Assembly (NCBI GenBank): GCA_001466705.2
Contig: LATX02000133.1
Coordinates: forward strand, 372,001 to 436,000
Direction of reading: 5' to 3'
Source of the DNA: Moniliophthora roreri
Lineage: Eukaryota > Basidiomycota > Agaricomycetes > Agaricales > Marasmiaceae
DNA: 64,000 nucleotides
The notes below the pieces were generated by a model, which saw nothing but the letters and a program-made list of their open reading frames with translations, had not been told where the DNA came from and searched no databases. This document shows positions 37,644 through 49,722 of this stretch, piece by piece (within the stretch, counting starts at the first letter, position 1; the number at the start of each line of letters is the position of its first letter). Made by a program: the position numbers and the translations under genes.

Positions 37644-39844
37644 TCATGCACCTCCCCGTCCCTTGTACGACCACCGCCTCTCCCGACCACCCCTATCACC
37701 ACCCAGCCGCAGATACCTCTCCCGAACCTCATTATAACCCTCTCTATCAACCTTATGCACATAATACACCCCACCGCCATTACCCCATGATACCGAGCCA
37801 GGATAATACGCATGCGATGAAGTTGAAAAAATGGCTGATATATCGTCTATATTCCGTTCAGTAACACGCGCATTGACGCATTGCGAGAACGGCGCCAACG
37901 AAATGACAACAGCGCCTTCCTTGAGGTCGAGGAATTTAGGTCTTAAAGCCTCATTCACTACCAAGAAAAGACGTCTTAGCACCAAAAAGAGTAAAACCAG
38001 GCAAAAGACAAAACACTCACGACTCTCATCAAACACCTTATTGTCAACCAACACTATATCCGCTTTACCCATCAACTCATCCACTTTGGCACTCTTCAAA
38101 AAATCGCCTTCCTCCAACTCGATTTCGCCACAGGATAAACCCCAAAATTGACATCGTGTCTTCCAAGCTTCGACCATCTCTTTACCGACGTTTGAAGGGT
38201 TGGGTAGAATTTCAATTCCGTATGATTTGCAGCCAGTTTGCAAAGAGGCTTGGACGCAGATATTTCCGACACCCGAGCCTAGATCAAGGAAGAGGCTGTC
38301 GGGGCCGAGCGAAGGGCAGTGTGTGGATAAGATAGATGATACGAGTGAAGGCATCAATTCGCCGTATACCGTCGAGCTAAACGCTTCATACGAGCGAAGC
38401 TTGGCAACGTGTGGACCTACGGAACGTTGATAGTTCTCCTCTATCACCCGCATCAGAAGCTTCTCGGGTATTCTCGGTTGTCTCAAAACGAGAGATTGGA
38501 GGTTTGCCATGAGTGCGTTGGTGGGGTCAGGATCATCGAATGATGGGACCGGAGGAAGAGTAGGGTACTTGAGTGACTTGATGAGTTGGTTTATGCGTTC
38601 GACGGTATCGAGGAAGAGGGGGCCGTTACAGGTATGAATGGAGCGTTGGAGAAGGCGAAGAAGTGGTGTTTCGCGTTCTGCCGTTGAATTTGGGTTCAGG
38701 GTCAAGTTTGGGGTTGGGGTTGGCTCTTCAGGCTCTGGTTCCATGCTTGGTCCCTTTTCGCGATCTTTTTCTCGTGGTTTGGATGGCGGTTTGTGTGGAG
38801 TGTCTTCCTCAGAGTCGGATAACGACGACAATGATGATAGTGACTCCGAGTCGTCTTCGTCAGAGGTATTTGAAGAAGAGACGCTGGTTAAAGAAGACAT
38901 CGAACTAGATGTCGATGCGCGTGAATGAGGTGGGCTAGGTGATACGCTGGATGGCGGCTCTTCCGAAGTTGGTGGACGATCGCCGTTGTCGTCATTGAGA
39001 AAGGAGTTTTCGCCTGGTATAGGACCGAATAGGGCTTGCTGCGCCGGTGTCATGTAGTCTGCGCGTCGAGTGAGCACAGGTAGAAAACACGAAAAAACAA
39101 GACCCACATTTAACAATCGTATACAAACTCCTCTCAAAATCCATTATAGGGCTATAATGATCTTTATCCTTGGGCTGTAAAAGCACGAAACGCTCTATAG
39201 AGTCGGTGTTGGGGTATTCCAACTCGCAGACTGGGTAGTTGGTGGGATGAGGCTCGAACCGTTTGTCGGTTGAGTCGTCTGGATTGCGGAAATCTACGCG
39301 AATTGTCAATCAACCAGTCTCCATTAAAGAAAACCAAGCACTTACATGCTTTATAACTCTTCATTAGCCTACACACGACCTGCTCTGAACTGACGTGCCC
39401 CGGACCTGGTTCACCCTTCCCAGTAATACTCCACATCCTACGTGTTGTAGGTATCGATGACGTTGAACGACTTGTCGACGCGCTGGAGCGGTAAATCTGA
39501 GGAGGACAGGGCCCCTCAATGTCAGGGTTGTAGTCGTCATCCGAGGCTGAGTAGTACGACGAGGAACGCGATTTCTTCTTCGCTGTTGTAGTGATCTTTG
39601 TCTTCTTTTTAACGCGTACTCCGACTTCCTGATCGCTTTGGCTCTTTCTCTTCTTTTTTGGCGCCGGACTGGGCTCGGGTGAAGTCAAAGGGCTGGTATT
39701 CGGAGGACTGCTGAAGACTGGTTTGGGAGGACTGCTGCTGGGGTGACGAGGTAATTTTTTCTTGGTGGTAACAACAGTCCTGACGCGTATGGTGCTCGGC
39801 GCCGTCGATGGCTTTCCAGAGAAAAAGCTCTGGTCGGTAGGCAT
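37644..39844 (-). CDS. DOT1: Histone H3-K79 methyltransferase Dot1
   Basis: SAM-dependent methyltransferase that methylates Lys79 of histone H3 in nucleosomes. The N-terminal part (first exon) is Lys/Ser/Pro-rich with KKKRKS-type basic clusters, suited to DNA contact and nuclear import. Introns at about 39294-39345 and 39061-39112 lead to a second disordered Ser/Glu part. The catalytic domain shows VYGELMPSLVSSIL, the SAM motif FLDLGSGVGNICVQAS, YGIEI, LEEGDFL and DIVLVDNKVFDES, then after an intron LNEALRPKFLDLKEGAVVISL. The FDES exon uses donor GTGAGT; reading through it would add a false hydrophobic insert. The VLVDNKVF motif differs slightly from the usual VLVNNFAF. The domain is complete. 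Confidence 0.92.
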
Positions 39845-42800
39845 GGTGGAGGGGTAGGTACAAGGCAGCGTGAGAAAGTATTAAACACAGAACTGACGAC
39901 GTCAACGGCCTTGTTCTCAGCGCCCACAGCATCATCGGTTGCAGTAAACACCGCCAGCAACGTCGACGGTATGTTGTACGCCATGTGCAACCATCCAAAA
40001 TGACCGCAGGACAGCATTACGGGCCTTTCAGTCAATGATGGTCTTCCTCTGTAACCCTTCAGAACCGGATCTACGCCTGACATCCGGTAAGGGCATGGAA
40101 CTACCGCTATTCGCCCTCGTCTGGTCCAAGAAGGGTTAAGTCTGCATTTCAGTCTTCTTCTAGACAATTGCCGCAGCGACCAGTGCTCGCAATGATCGAG
40201 GTACGTCCGCTATACAACATATCAGCTTCAGCGCCGGATATATCTTTCGCAGGCTGATTTCCTGATTTCGTGATCAAACTTGCCGTCGAGCTCATCCCCC
40301 AAACCGGAACATTTCGAGTGTGCGCTGCAAGTTACATTTCTGATCGGATCCTTGCGTGTCCCATCCTATACTGGCCCTTCTCTCACTCACACGCCCTCGC
40401 AGTTCCTCTCTTAGACGCTGCTCAGTACCAAATCCACGCAGCATGCCTCACTCCGACCCGACTGAAACGCATCGCTGCGAGCTGCTGCAATTTTCCGAGC
40501 AACCTAGTCTTCCCTAGGCCAATTCAATCAGCCGCTAGTCCACCCATTCCAGACGGGCGGATGACCAAGAAATACTGTATCGATGCACTCCTTCGTTGTC
40601 TTCACACTGCACCGCCTTCCAAGCTCCTAAATCATCGTACCTCTCAGCAAACACTTCAAGGTTCGAAGAGGTGGGCGAAAACGGGCGCTCTTACGTCGTT
40701 GATGTGACAACAGACTCTGGAGCTGGAAAATGTATGTTCAGTGCTGATCCACTCTTTCTGCGGCTTACGCGTCGTATTTCAAATTTTAGACAAGCTCGCG
40801 ATTCCCAAGTATCTCTTAGTCGTTGAAACTTGGGGCAGAACTTGCCAACTTGCATCTTGATAAGACGAGGTTCTTACATTCTCTACAATCCTTCCAGCAA
40901 CTTCCAAAACAAAGTCAAGAAGATCAGCAGAAGAGAAGCATTGGTGCCAGGATCACCTTTGCTCAATACGACCACCGTCTATACCTCGTGTATACTTAGC
41001 CTTGTTCCTTATGGTATACGGGCACATTGACGCGCCTCTACCATCGTCAAGATCGTTGAGCCATCTCCAAGCGAAAGTGGAGCCCACGAAAAGGCTGTTT
41101 AAGGAGCTCAACTTTCCAGACACGCTCTTCTTCAACGATATCTTTGGTTTTGGGGAATTCACGATCAGAATATCCGTTTGTAACGAGGGTTACCGGTCAC
41201 CAGGCGCATATCCTCGACCTCTTCCTCGCAACGCGCTTCAAGGTACTTGAACCGAACCAACCGAAGGACCCGAAGGAGTGTTTATCTTTAAACCCCTCCA
41301 AGCCTAGGGTCACGACCTCGACGACGATATTTTCCTCTTCGCCAGAGCCCGAATACCCCGGCCTCTCCTCAAGCCGATGTCCAAATCTTCATGAAACTAA
41401 GGCCTGTATGGGGCTGATATAGCAGTTTTCGGGACGTATGCAGGTGTCGTTGGGTGCAAGATGGGAGGCTGTGCCGGAAGAGGGTTTGCAAATGAGTCGA
41501 GGTTGTATGTAAGAGATCGAAGGTGGCAAGGGTAACAGTATCAGTTCATGACCGCTTCTTCGTACGCAAAACAAACAGCTCGGAATTTGACCATGGTTTG
41601 CAGGCGAAGGTGCTTTGAGTCCTAGGCAATGTGAAACACGGGATCATGTCGAAGGGCACCTGCCAAATGACAGTCTTGTATTTCGGAAAGTAATAAGGGT
41701 TGCACATTAGCACAAGTACGCGGATGAGAATGCCGGAAGTATCTGGCACTTGCAAACTGGCGGCGGTGAATCTGATGGACAAGGAGAAGCGCTTTTCGAC
41801 GCTTGACACACTTTATCCCTCTTACCTGCGAACGTCTACTGCAGCTCTGAGCCTTTTCCCCGTTCATCCTCGACTGAAGACCAGAAGAATACTCCCATGA
41901 GCATTCATAAATCACTCAATGGGCAGATATATCCCTAATTCCACCCGTGACGACGATTCAGAAACAGAACACTCCTTTGACACGCCGTCTTGTCGAACAA
42001 TGCCACGTTTTCTATACCAACAAGATCCTTCGCATCGACTGTGACAAATACCCAGTCTACCGATCTTCCATGTAATCTCCGACCCATACCTCACCGTCTT
42101 CCTCTAATTCTTCCGGCGATCCAGACACTTTCGTAGCAGGTAGAGCAGCTTCCACCTCCTTCAACATCTCGATCTCGATCTCATCCTTCGCCCCATCGCT
42201 CATCTACGTTACCTCTGTCGCTGAAGATACTGAAGAGAGGAATAGAAGAAAGCCGACTCGTCTTTTCCGGATGTTATACGCACACATGTTTCTCTCGTAG
42301 TCTCTTTCCCGACCTAGGCACCAAAATTCCTTACAAACTGGCTGCCGGTCAACCTTCATACTGATATGCGATTTGGATGGGTTGAAGTCTAGTGTGCGAG
42401 ATGTGCGTTTCTGGGAATCAGCAGATGCTGATATCAAGTTGGCGAAGGAAGATTTTCTAGCAAGTGGACGAGCCAGTGTAGTGTCACGAGTCATGAGTTT
42501 GGCTTCTCGTCTTGGCCTCGAAATGGAGATGGCTAACATCAGTTTTCGTTTGGCGGGAAACGGGTTTTCCAACCAGAAGACACTATTGTTGGTGCCATTC
42601 TCGCGATCGTCAACATCTCTGGACAGAAGTATCCGTGATCCTTTCGACTTCGCCACACCCATCCCATCAGGTTCAGGAGAGCTATCTAGATCTTGGTCGG
42701 GATACGACCGCAGGTAAGAGGGTGTGTGGTGGGGAATCAGATGGGAGTACGGTCGGGAATAATGGAACCGACAAGGCGGACGAAATCTAAGTAACAGTCA

Positions 42801-43156
42801 GACGGAGTTTGAACTGCTTTACAGTGTCAATTTTTTTTGTGTTCATGTTCTTGCACGTACACACGTACATTTTCTTCTCGACTACATCGCGTCGCTAAGC
42901 GCAGCTAGCAGTGTATATTTTTATCCCAATTTTCCTCGTGCTGGATACGCATAAACACTACACCATATGATGTATTATCTAGCTATCATGAATACCTATT
43001 GAAAGGGCAACGCCTACAGACTAGCAACTGCGATGTACATCAGGATGATGAAAAGTGACTATGGACGAAAAGAACGTTCAACACAGTACAGAGGAAGGAA
43101 AACGCTATTGGAAATGGGAATGATGAGAGAGCTGTGGAACTTGTACCGTCTAGAAA
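39845..43156. other. Degenerate coding region, no intact gene
   Basis: Plus-strand pieces look protein-coding but do not join. About 40600-40850 reads RSYVVDVTTDSGAGK, a plausible intron (donor GTATGT at 40733), then YKLAIPKYLLVVETWGR. About 41000-41300 reads KRLFKELNFPDTLFFNDIFG, then in another frame SRSEYPFVTRVTGHQAHILD. About 42373-42717 is a 114-codon open frame. Frame changes and stops in between suggest a decayed gene of a family I do not recognise. The first 350 bp should hold the DOT1 promoter. Confidence 0.4.
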
Positions 43157-45395
43157 TCACAACCCAAATGCGGGGATATCATTGAAGACTCCTTTCACTT
43201 TCCACCACGGACTCCAGTTAGAATTCGAGTTAGAACTGGTGTTCTCAAATTTGACTTCTGTGAATAATCAAGGCGTTAGTTGGGGTGATAATACCTGGAA
43301 CAATCAAAGTTAATGTAGTCCCACCTTCGGAACAGCTCTTGGAGTCGGATACAACAGGTTCCCAAAGCGGCAAACTCGGATCCATATCCCGATATTCACT
43401 GCACTGAGTGATCCGTTCAAAAAACTGAATGGTCGTTGGGTCAAAGCCTCGCGCAACTTGGTATTTGTACAACCCGTCGTATACATGTTTGGGCCATGAC
43501 CGAAGCTTGGGAACGATTAGACTTGGGATGAGTCGAGGAAGACCTATGTGCGTGCATTCATCTTCTGAAAGGCGTGTCTCCCCGTTAGCGTCTGATGACC
43601 AGTAGTATTTCTGACTGAATGTCAGGTACCAGGACTGAAGGGTTGACATGTCAGTGCTCAGCCGCGGCGGCATTGGAAGAAAAAGGTAAACAAATGAAGG
43701 GTCTGTTGGTACTGCATCGATAGTTGAGGCAGAACGTGACTCGCGGGGGATGCTGTAGACTTCATCGCAGAGCTGAAAAAAATCGGAAAGGCTGTCGAAA
43801 ACATCGAATTCGGCTTGTATCCAGACCTCATAGGAAAGCATAACTGGAAGGGTGATCAATTATTGGCTTGAAAGCGAGTATCACACACTCACAAGGGCAT
43901 CGCTCAGACCCATCGGGTGTCTTATGAGCAGCAAACACACTGTGACATTGTGTTAGCCACCCGATATCTGCCCGTGGCCATGACAACTGCCATATGCATC
44001 GGCCTCCCTTCCGTCCTCTCTGCCAAGTACAATCAAATCGGAGGCTGGGCGGGCACCTATGAGTTGCATGTCCATTACTATCTCTAACGGCATACTCACC
44101 GTGTCAGTCCATTTTCAATATTTGTGCATTGACTGAAGTAAGATTTGCGTTCCAACTCCCATTTGGGGTACAAACCCTCTTGCAGCCTGGCAAGGGGCTC
44201 CAGTGAAGCAGAATAAGCAGTATCGAAGCGCAAATCCTTGAGAAGATCAGGAGACAGACCGTACAATTTGACTTGGCACCCATCACAGTTACTGAAGTCG
44301 TGCCACTGTGTTTGGTAGCGAGCGAGGACGACCATGGCCCAGTCCATCGCGTCTCCATTTCCGCTTATATATCTCATCGCGACGTCTTCCTTGAGCAGTT
44401 CCACGGTAAGTGGTATGGCCGACACAAATCGCCAGGGATCCATGGGGGTCTCGAAGTCAGGTCCTTCAAGTCCTGAGCATATGTGCCCTCTCCTTGAGTC
44501 AATCCATAGCTCCTGAAACATGCACTGCAATCGGTCCTACATGTAAGGTAATCTTCAACACGACGTAATAATCTATGCAGTCTATGAGTACTCACGCAAA
44601 AGAAAACCAGGCAAAGATCTGCGAGAAGCGACCCCCTCTTGTATACATGTGCAAATGGTATCATTTCTATGCACAGCTTGAGCGATAACATTAGGCAGAG
44701 CTAGTTGGCACGTACCATCATAGAAGATCAAGGCCGGGACTTGGGATCGGTTGATGCCAAAAAGTTGTAATCTGAACGGACTTCTATTGGTTGAGTGTAC
44801 TTAGATTTGGTCAATAACGAAGAAAATTTGAGTCGTTACGCACTGATTTTGTGAAAACTTGCGGAAATCTCGTCTCCATTCCTGTTGGTGATCGGTGCTC
44901 CACTTCAGAAAACCGATACAACTAGACTTAGTACTGGGCCAGACCTTTTGTGCATCTTCTCCATAGTAAGAAACAACCGTAAACCGACCCTTTTCCCTGC
45001 GAACCTTTGACGTATGAATCTGAATAGTTCTACGAGCCTCATACGATATCTTCCATGTCCCTCCGTCTTCCCGCCATTTTCGTACGACTTGTGAGACCGA
45101 ATCAAACTCCTTTATACTACGAAGATCTCCACGAATGAGATTGTGGAACTTTGTGTAGGTACCCATTAGTACCCGTCTGGAAGTGCAATGCAGTTGAAAA
45201 ACTCACTTGGTCGTAATTAGAGTCGCCATTGCTACTGCCCTTGCCTCTGGTTCCCTTCAACTTTGTGCCTCCTTGTACATACACAGCACGGGCTTCAATT
45301 ATAGTTGGACAGTAGTCGTTATCCTGATCGCCTTCAACGTTTTGGATACGAGCGCCCCCGCCGATGGAAAAATCCGTGAGGTTGGAAAGAGACAT
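43157..45395 (-). CDS. Uncharacterised agaricomycete-type protein (YDxF...RGDL / HVYxxGSL family)
   Basis: Multi-exon gene with consistent GT-AG junctions; intron 1 has a TACTAAT branch site. The N terminus is MSLSNLTDFSIGGGARIQNV (a Gly-rich opening followed by QGDQD-like residues). Conserved-looking parts follow: YDQFHNLIRGDLRSIKEF, TIQIHTSKVRREKGRFTVV, YGEDAQKEWRRDFRKFSQ, SPFRLQLFGINRSQVPALIF, MIPFAHVYKRGSLLADLCL and many Trp-rich segments up to WSPWWKVKGVFNDIPAFGL. Proteins with this order are numerous in Agaricomycetes and have no assigned role as far as I know. A region like a pseudokinase hinge (HVYKRGSLL) can be imagined, but I do not claim it. Confidence 0.65.
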
Positions 45396-46899
45396 TGCAG
45401 GCGTTCTGGAGGTAGACTTCACAGCAAAGTTGCGTCTAGAGGCTATGTAGTATTATATTATGATAGAAGAAACATGACTGATGCATCGCGCTTAGTGAAC
45501 CTTCCACGAGGGAATCGATGCGGTGATTCTGCTGTAAAATGAGGCACCGCCGTAGAATGCCAAAGCTTTTGACCCGAAATTGAGGGAAATTGAAGGCATC
45601 AGTAGCGTGCATGTCGTGATAGCGAGGAGAGTTCGGAGACGCCTAGGCAGACTCAATCGCTCGCAGGTCGCTTGATACTAGGCTTGGCCTTATGTCGCGC
45701 CCCAGGTTCGGACCTCGAATCTTGACAGCGGCAATCGAACGGCTCTCCTTTTATAGAGAATAAGTCCCACGCCTCTTCAGTCGTTCCCTCCCCAGTGACG
45801 GTAAGTCCCTGCACTTTCGTTGTTTTTTTTTTTTATCTCTCACTAATCACTGTATGCAGGCAGCTCTAAATACTGTGGAGAAAAAACTCAATGAATGCCT
45901 CATAAATGACTGGGTTGCCTATAAAACACTGCAAAGTCTTGTTCTGTGGATTGTAGGTCTTATCTATACTAGTTCAACTCCTTCTCTGCTTTGCATGCCC
46001 TTTCTTCCTGTCTATATTGACACAGTTAATCTTTATTTCTGAAAGTTGGGCATCTTTGATGCTTTCAAAGGGCCAGGTACACATCACTGGGTACTAATGA
46101 TCAAGCTGAGAACCTGGCCCTAGCTAAAGGACAAAATCAATCAATAATTACTGTAAATGCAGTGAGGACACTCTCATGACTGAAGTACAACTATCTTCCA
46201 ACTATCATGTAGTTTCAGGTGAAAAAAACCTTGAGCTTTTGATGTATTCTTGCCAGTTTGCCAATTTTAAACTCTGAACACCTCACCTCTCTGAGACTCT
46301 GAGTTAAGTCCAAGACTTTGTTATTATCAGTGAATACCTGGAGCATTGATAACAAAGTTTTGTATAAGACTAGCTTGATATGGCTAGCTACACTCTCTTC
46401 CTTATCAACTATTATTAATGACTACAATCTCACTCTGCTTTCTTGGCCCTTGATCCAACAAGTATAGTGCAGAGCAAACTCATGTTCTATCCACCTATTG
46501 TCCTTTCCTTGATCTCGACAGCTGATACCTCAGCACTATCCAAACTTGTATATCAACTAGATACCTGTTCAACTTGACCTAATATGACTAACATTGGAAA
46601 GAAATAATAGAGGCTTGGAGGGCAAGGTGTGGTCAGAGTATAAGGAGATTGAGTCTAGTTGAAGAGCAAGGCAAATGTTGTAGGCTGTTCAAGGAGCTTA
46701 AGGTCAATGCTCAATCCAATCTGCTTCCTATTGATAATTATAGTTCTGTGGTAAATAAGCCCAACAAGAGAAGTATTGGAATCTGATTCCCCACTACCAA
46801 TACTGTTATAGTTTGTTCATCCCAAACACAGGAATGCCCAATATATCAAAAATATCATGGTTTATTGTCATGGAGAACCATAAAGGCTTAACTACTTGA
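45396..46899. other. Intergenic, AT-rich, no gene seen
   Basis: Base composition shifts to more A/T after about 45.8 kb and stays so until the retroelement. A short plus-strand helical run (AALNTVEKKLNECLINDWVA at 45861) is not supported as a gene. Confidence 0.4.
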
Positions 46900-49030
46900 C
46901 TAGGCAGTAGTGACTTGAGGTTCAGTTGCTCTGCCAAGCATACAATAAAGCAACTCCTCCAGTTTAGCCATTCGTCCATTGATATCTGCCAGTTGTCCAT
47001 CAACACCTGCTAGTTTTTCTTCCATGTGAATCAAACATGTCTCCACTGAGATATTTACCTCCATTGTTGCTTCATCATCTTCCAATGGTGCAGGAGCAGA
47101 AACCAAAGTGTGAGACCAGTCATGGTCCTTATTGCAATTGATATTTGCATTGCATGTGTATAGCCAGGGTTTGTTTCACTCAATGTGTTTGTTGCAATCC
47201 TAGCAAACCAGGGTCATATCTGAGAAGATTATCAGCAAAAGTCAATCCAGCTTCAGCAACACACCTCAGCAGTCAAGGCAGCACCAGTATGGTGGTGCCT
47301 GTATTTGTTTTTCACATTCATAGCAGCAGAGGCTGTTTCCAAGTGAAGGGTTGCTGCTGGTAGTGTCTTTAATAGATGTGAGTGCTGTTGAGAACAAGAG
47401 TTTGACTGCAGCATGATCAAGAGCATTCTTTGCCAAAGTGGTATCATGGAGTGGAACTGCACAATGCTGTGTGCAGGTGAATGTGACTTGCCACTAGTGG
47501 CGATGGGCCTCCTCAAGCTAGTGAAGCAGTCCATGCACAGAAAAATGACATTGATGACCTCTCCTTCAGAGCAGGAGATGTATTGAAGAAAGGTTGGTGT
47601 ATACAAAGGGTGGCCACCATTATTGCATGTATAGCTATTGACATCTTAGCACAAAGGATAGGTACTGAGAGCAGATAGCATGACTCACCCATAGCTGCTC
47701 CAACCAATCTCTCATCACATCTGGAATAATGCAATAGCACACCATAAGGCAAGATCTTTGAGATGTACTTTACTCAAGAGTTCAGACCAATTCTTCATGT
47801 CTTTGGAAGGAATGTGCTCTTGTTTCTCTAGGACTTTCACTAGTTCAATGTAATGTTGATGCTGGCAGTGTCTAGCAGAAAGGATGTTCCAATTCAACAT
47901 CCAACTCTGTACCTCACATACAGAGGCATCCAGGGCAAACTTCCAAAGTGCTCTTGATCAGTTCTGTGCAAATTCTTCGTTTGTGGGACAGGAAAGGAGA
48001 TAATTGATGGTGCAACATTGGAAAGTACTAGATGCAACACCATTGGTGACTGGGCTTAGCATGTTTTTGTTACCACTGTCTGCATGTTCTGTTTTATAGG
48101 GATTGAAGTAGGCATGAGGAGTGCCCTATTGGCCAGTAATCACCTCAAAGTCCTCAGTAATGGTACCCTCATATGGTTCCACCATCTCATGGTTGTCTTG
48201 TGGTCCTACTTGGTACAGCTGAACAAATATTATGTAATTGCTATTGAATGACCCCCAGACTGTGAACAGTCCAACAGTATCTATACCAGATCCACTGATA
48301 GCACCTTTGGCATTATGTGAGGAAACAGTGAAGCTGACAAGGCTGCCTCTGGCATACAATCTGCCCCATTTGCCTATAAGAGATTGTGTATGGATAGCAT
48401 TATGGTCCAGAGGATCTGCTTGGCCAGAAAAAGAGCCTGATAAGAGCTCTAGACCTTCTATTTGTGGCCTGTAGAGTAGTGGAACTTCTCTGCTATCCAG
48501 ACTTGTATTCTTGTCTGTTGTCTTTGGGTAAGCAACTTCAGAGACCATGTTAGCATCAATCAAAGGATTACATGCCCAATAGGGCCTCATGACAGGTTCT
48601 TGAGTAAGGAACAAGTACTAAGGCAAATAAATGACTGATGCTATCAAATATGATTGCTATAAATGCATACCAGGCCATAGAAGAACTTGCCAAGTTGCTC
48701 TTTCTTGTTCAGATTTTGCCATTTGTATACAGCCATTGCACAAAACTGCAAAAGGTTATAACTAGGTTATGACTGGTTTTGGTGGGTTATAACTGCTGGA
48801 ACTAGTTATAACCACTGGGGGACCTGAGTTATAACCCTCTGGAGATGGGTTATAACCTTTTGCAGTTTTGTGTGATGGCTAATAGAAGTAGAGATCTTAA
48901 TTCATGTTATAACTAAAATTACTTCCGAAGAATGCTGACCTTGCAGAGTACAAATGCAGTTCTGTACCTCCTCTATGAGCATCACAATGGAGGACATGAT
49001 CGTCCTGAGTTCATTTACATGAAGTGTTAC
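46900..49030 (-). pseudogene. C-terminal half of a Goodbye/EF-hand (STAND-like) family gene, separated by the retroelement
   Basis: On the minus strand, beyond the retroelement, the rest of the split gene can be followed. A helical stretch (LRTIMSSIVMLIEEVQNC, about 48960-49020) comes first. The beta-rich module over 48126-48614 reads GLELLSGSFSGQADPLDHNA, LVSFTVSSHNAKGAISGSGI, DTVGLFTVWGSFNSNYIIFV. A Cys/His part around 47350-47600 includes FLCMDC and HSPAHSIVQFHSM. The end is a coiled coil MEEKLAGVDGQLADINGRMA...EELL with a stop at 46900. This order fits the agaricomycete Goodbye/EF-hand proteins as I know them. Internal splice sites were not all solved. Confidence 0.6.
49026..49030. repeat. 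Target-site duplication GTTAC (left)
   Basis: GTTAC directly before the 5' LTR, repeated at 56692-56696 directly after the 3' LTR. Five bp is the normal Ty3/Gypsy duplication length. Confidence 0.9.
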
Positions 49031-49461
49031 TGTTACACTCGTACGTTCATGGACTATCTTTTCTTTCGTTCTTTTCTTTTCAAATTCATTGCTTAAACAC
49101 TTTAGCGCTCTTAGGCGCTATTTTGCTCTTTTTACCTATGCTTCTTATTAACATCTGGACACGTCCACATTCCCAGTTCCCCTTTCCAATCTCATGCCTA
49201 TCTCCATATTTAAGATATCATCATTGTGTCATTCATGACATCAAGTTGATGTCATTATTCTATTCGATTCTTTTTCCTTCTATTTATGATGCGACGTCAT
49301 TTCTGACATCGCTTATTGTATCATCATATTTATTTTCGTTTCCTCGACATCACTTCTGATGTCATTCTCTTATTTATCAAATCATCAAAGGCACACTCTA
49401 TTTGCTAAACAAACGATGTCGACCTAGCAGTTTGTATACAAACTAGTAGCTACAATCGTTG

Positions 49462-49467
49462 TATAAG
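49462..49467 (+). promoter_or_regulatory. TATA box of the retroelement
   Basis: TATAAG 32 bp before the TCAGCTTGACCT segment that pairs with the primer-binding site, so transcription probably starts at or near 49494. Confidence 0.65.
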
Positions 49468-49493
49468 TAGATAGTTTGCAGGTCTAAGCTACC

Positions 49494-49505
49494 TCAGCTT
49501 GACCT
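49494..49505 (+). other. Self-primer segment / predicted transcription start
   Basis: TCAGCTTGACCT is the exact reverse complement of 49666-49677. If transcription starts here, the first 12 nt of the RNA can fold back onto the primer-binding site, as known for Tf1. Confidence 0.7.
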
Positions 49506-49665
49506 AGTTAACCCTTTGGACATCTTGCTCATCTCAACCGAACTCTGAGAACTTTAGCGTGAGCTGAAGAACTCAAACTCGAACTTGCTCCTTTTGTCAA
49601 CTTAGCGCCGCTATGTCATAGTGGTTGTTGAGTTGTTGTTGTTGCTGTGCAAGTAACGTAACAAA

Positions 49666-49677
49666 AGGTCAAGCTGA
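49666..49677 (+). other. Primer-binding site (self-priming type)
   Basis: AGGTCAAGCTGA, two bases after the LTR end. It does not resemble an initiator-Met tRNA site (TGGTAGC type), but pairs 12/12 with 49494-49505. Confidence 0.75.
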
Positions 49678-49722
49678 TCATTGCCGACCTATCCAGGTTT
49701 AGGCACCACCGCTTATCGAAAC

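Larger units (their letters stand above)
49031..49663 (+). repeat. 5' LTR (633 bp)
   Basis: Starts TGTTACACTC, ends GTAACA. Contains a TATA box at 49462 and the self-primer sequence at 49494. By hand alignment it differs from the 3' LTR at 12 positions, all transitions and all explained by loss of CpG in one or other copy. Predicted U3 is 49031-49493 and R-U5 is 49494-49663. Confidence 0.95.

Noticed and set aside
49024..49359. Open frame in the 5' LTR, repeated at 56058-56387 in the 3' LTR
   Set aside because: It lies in U3 upstream of the predicted transcription start and only reflects pyrimidine-rich LTR sequence.
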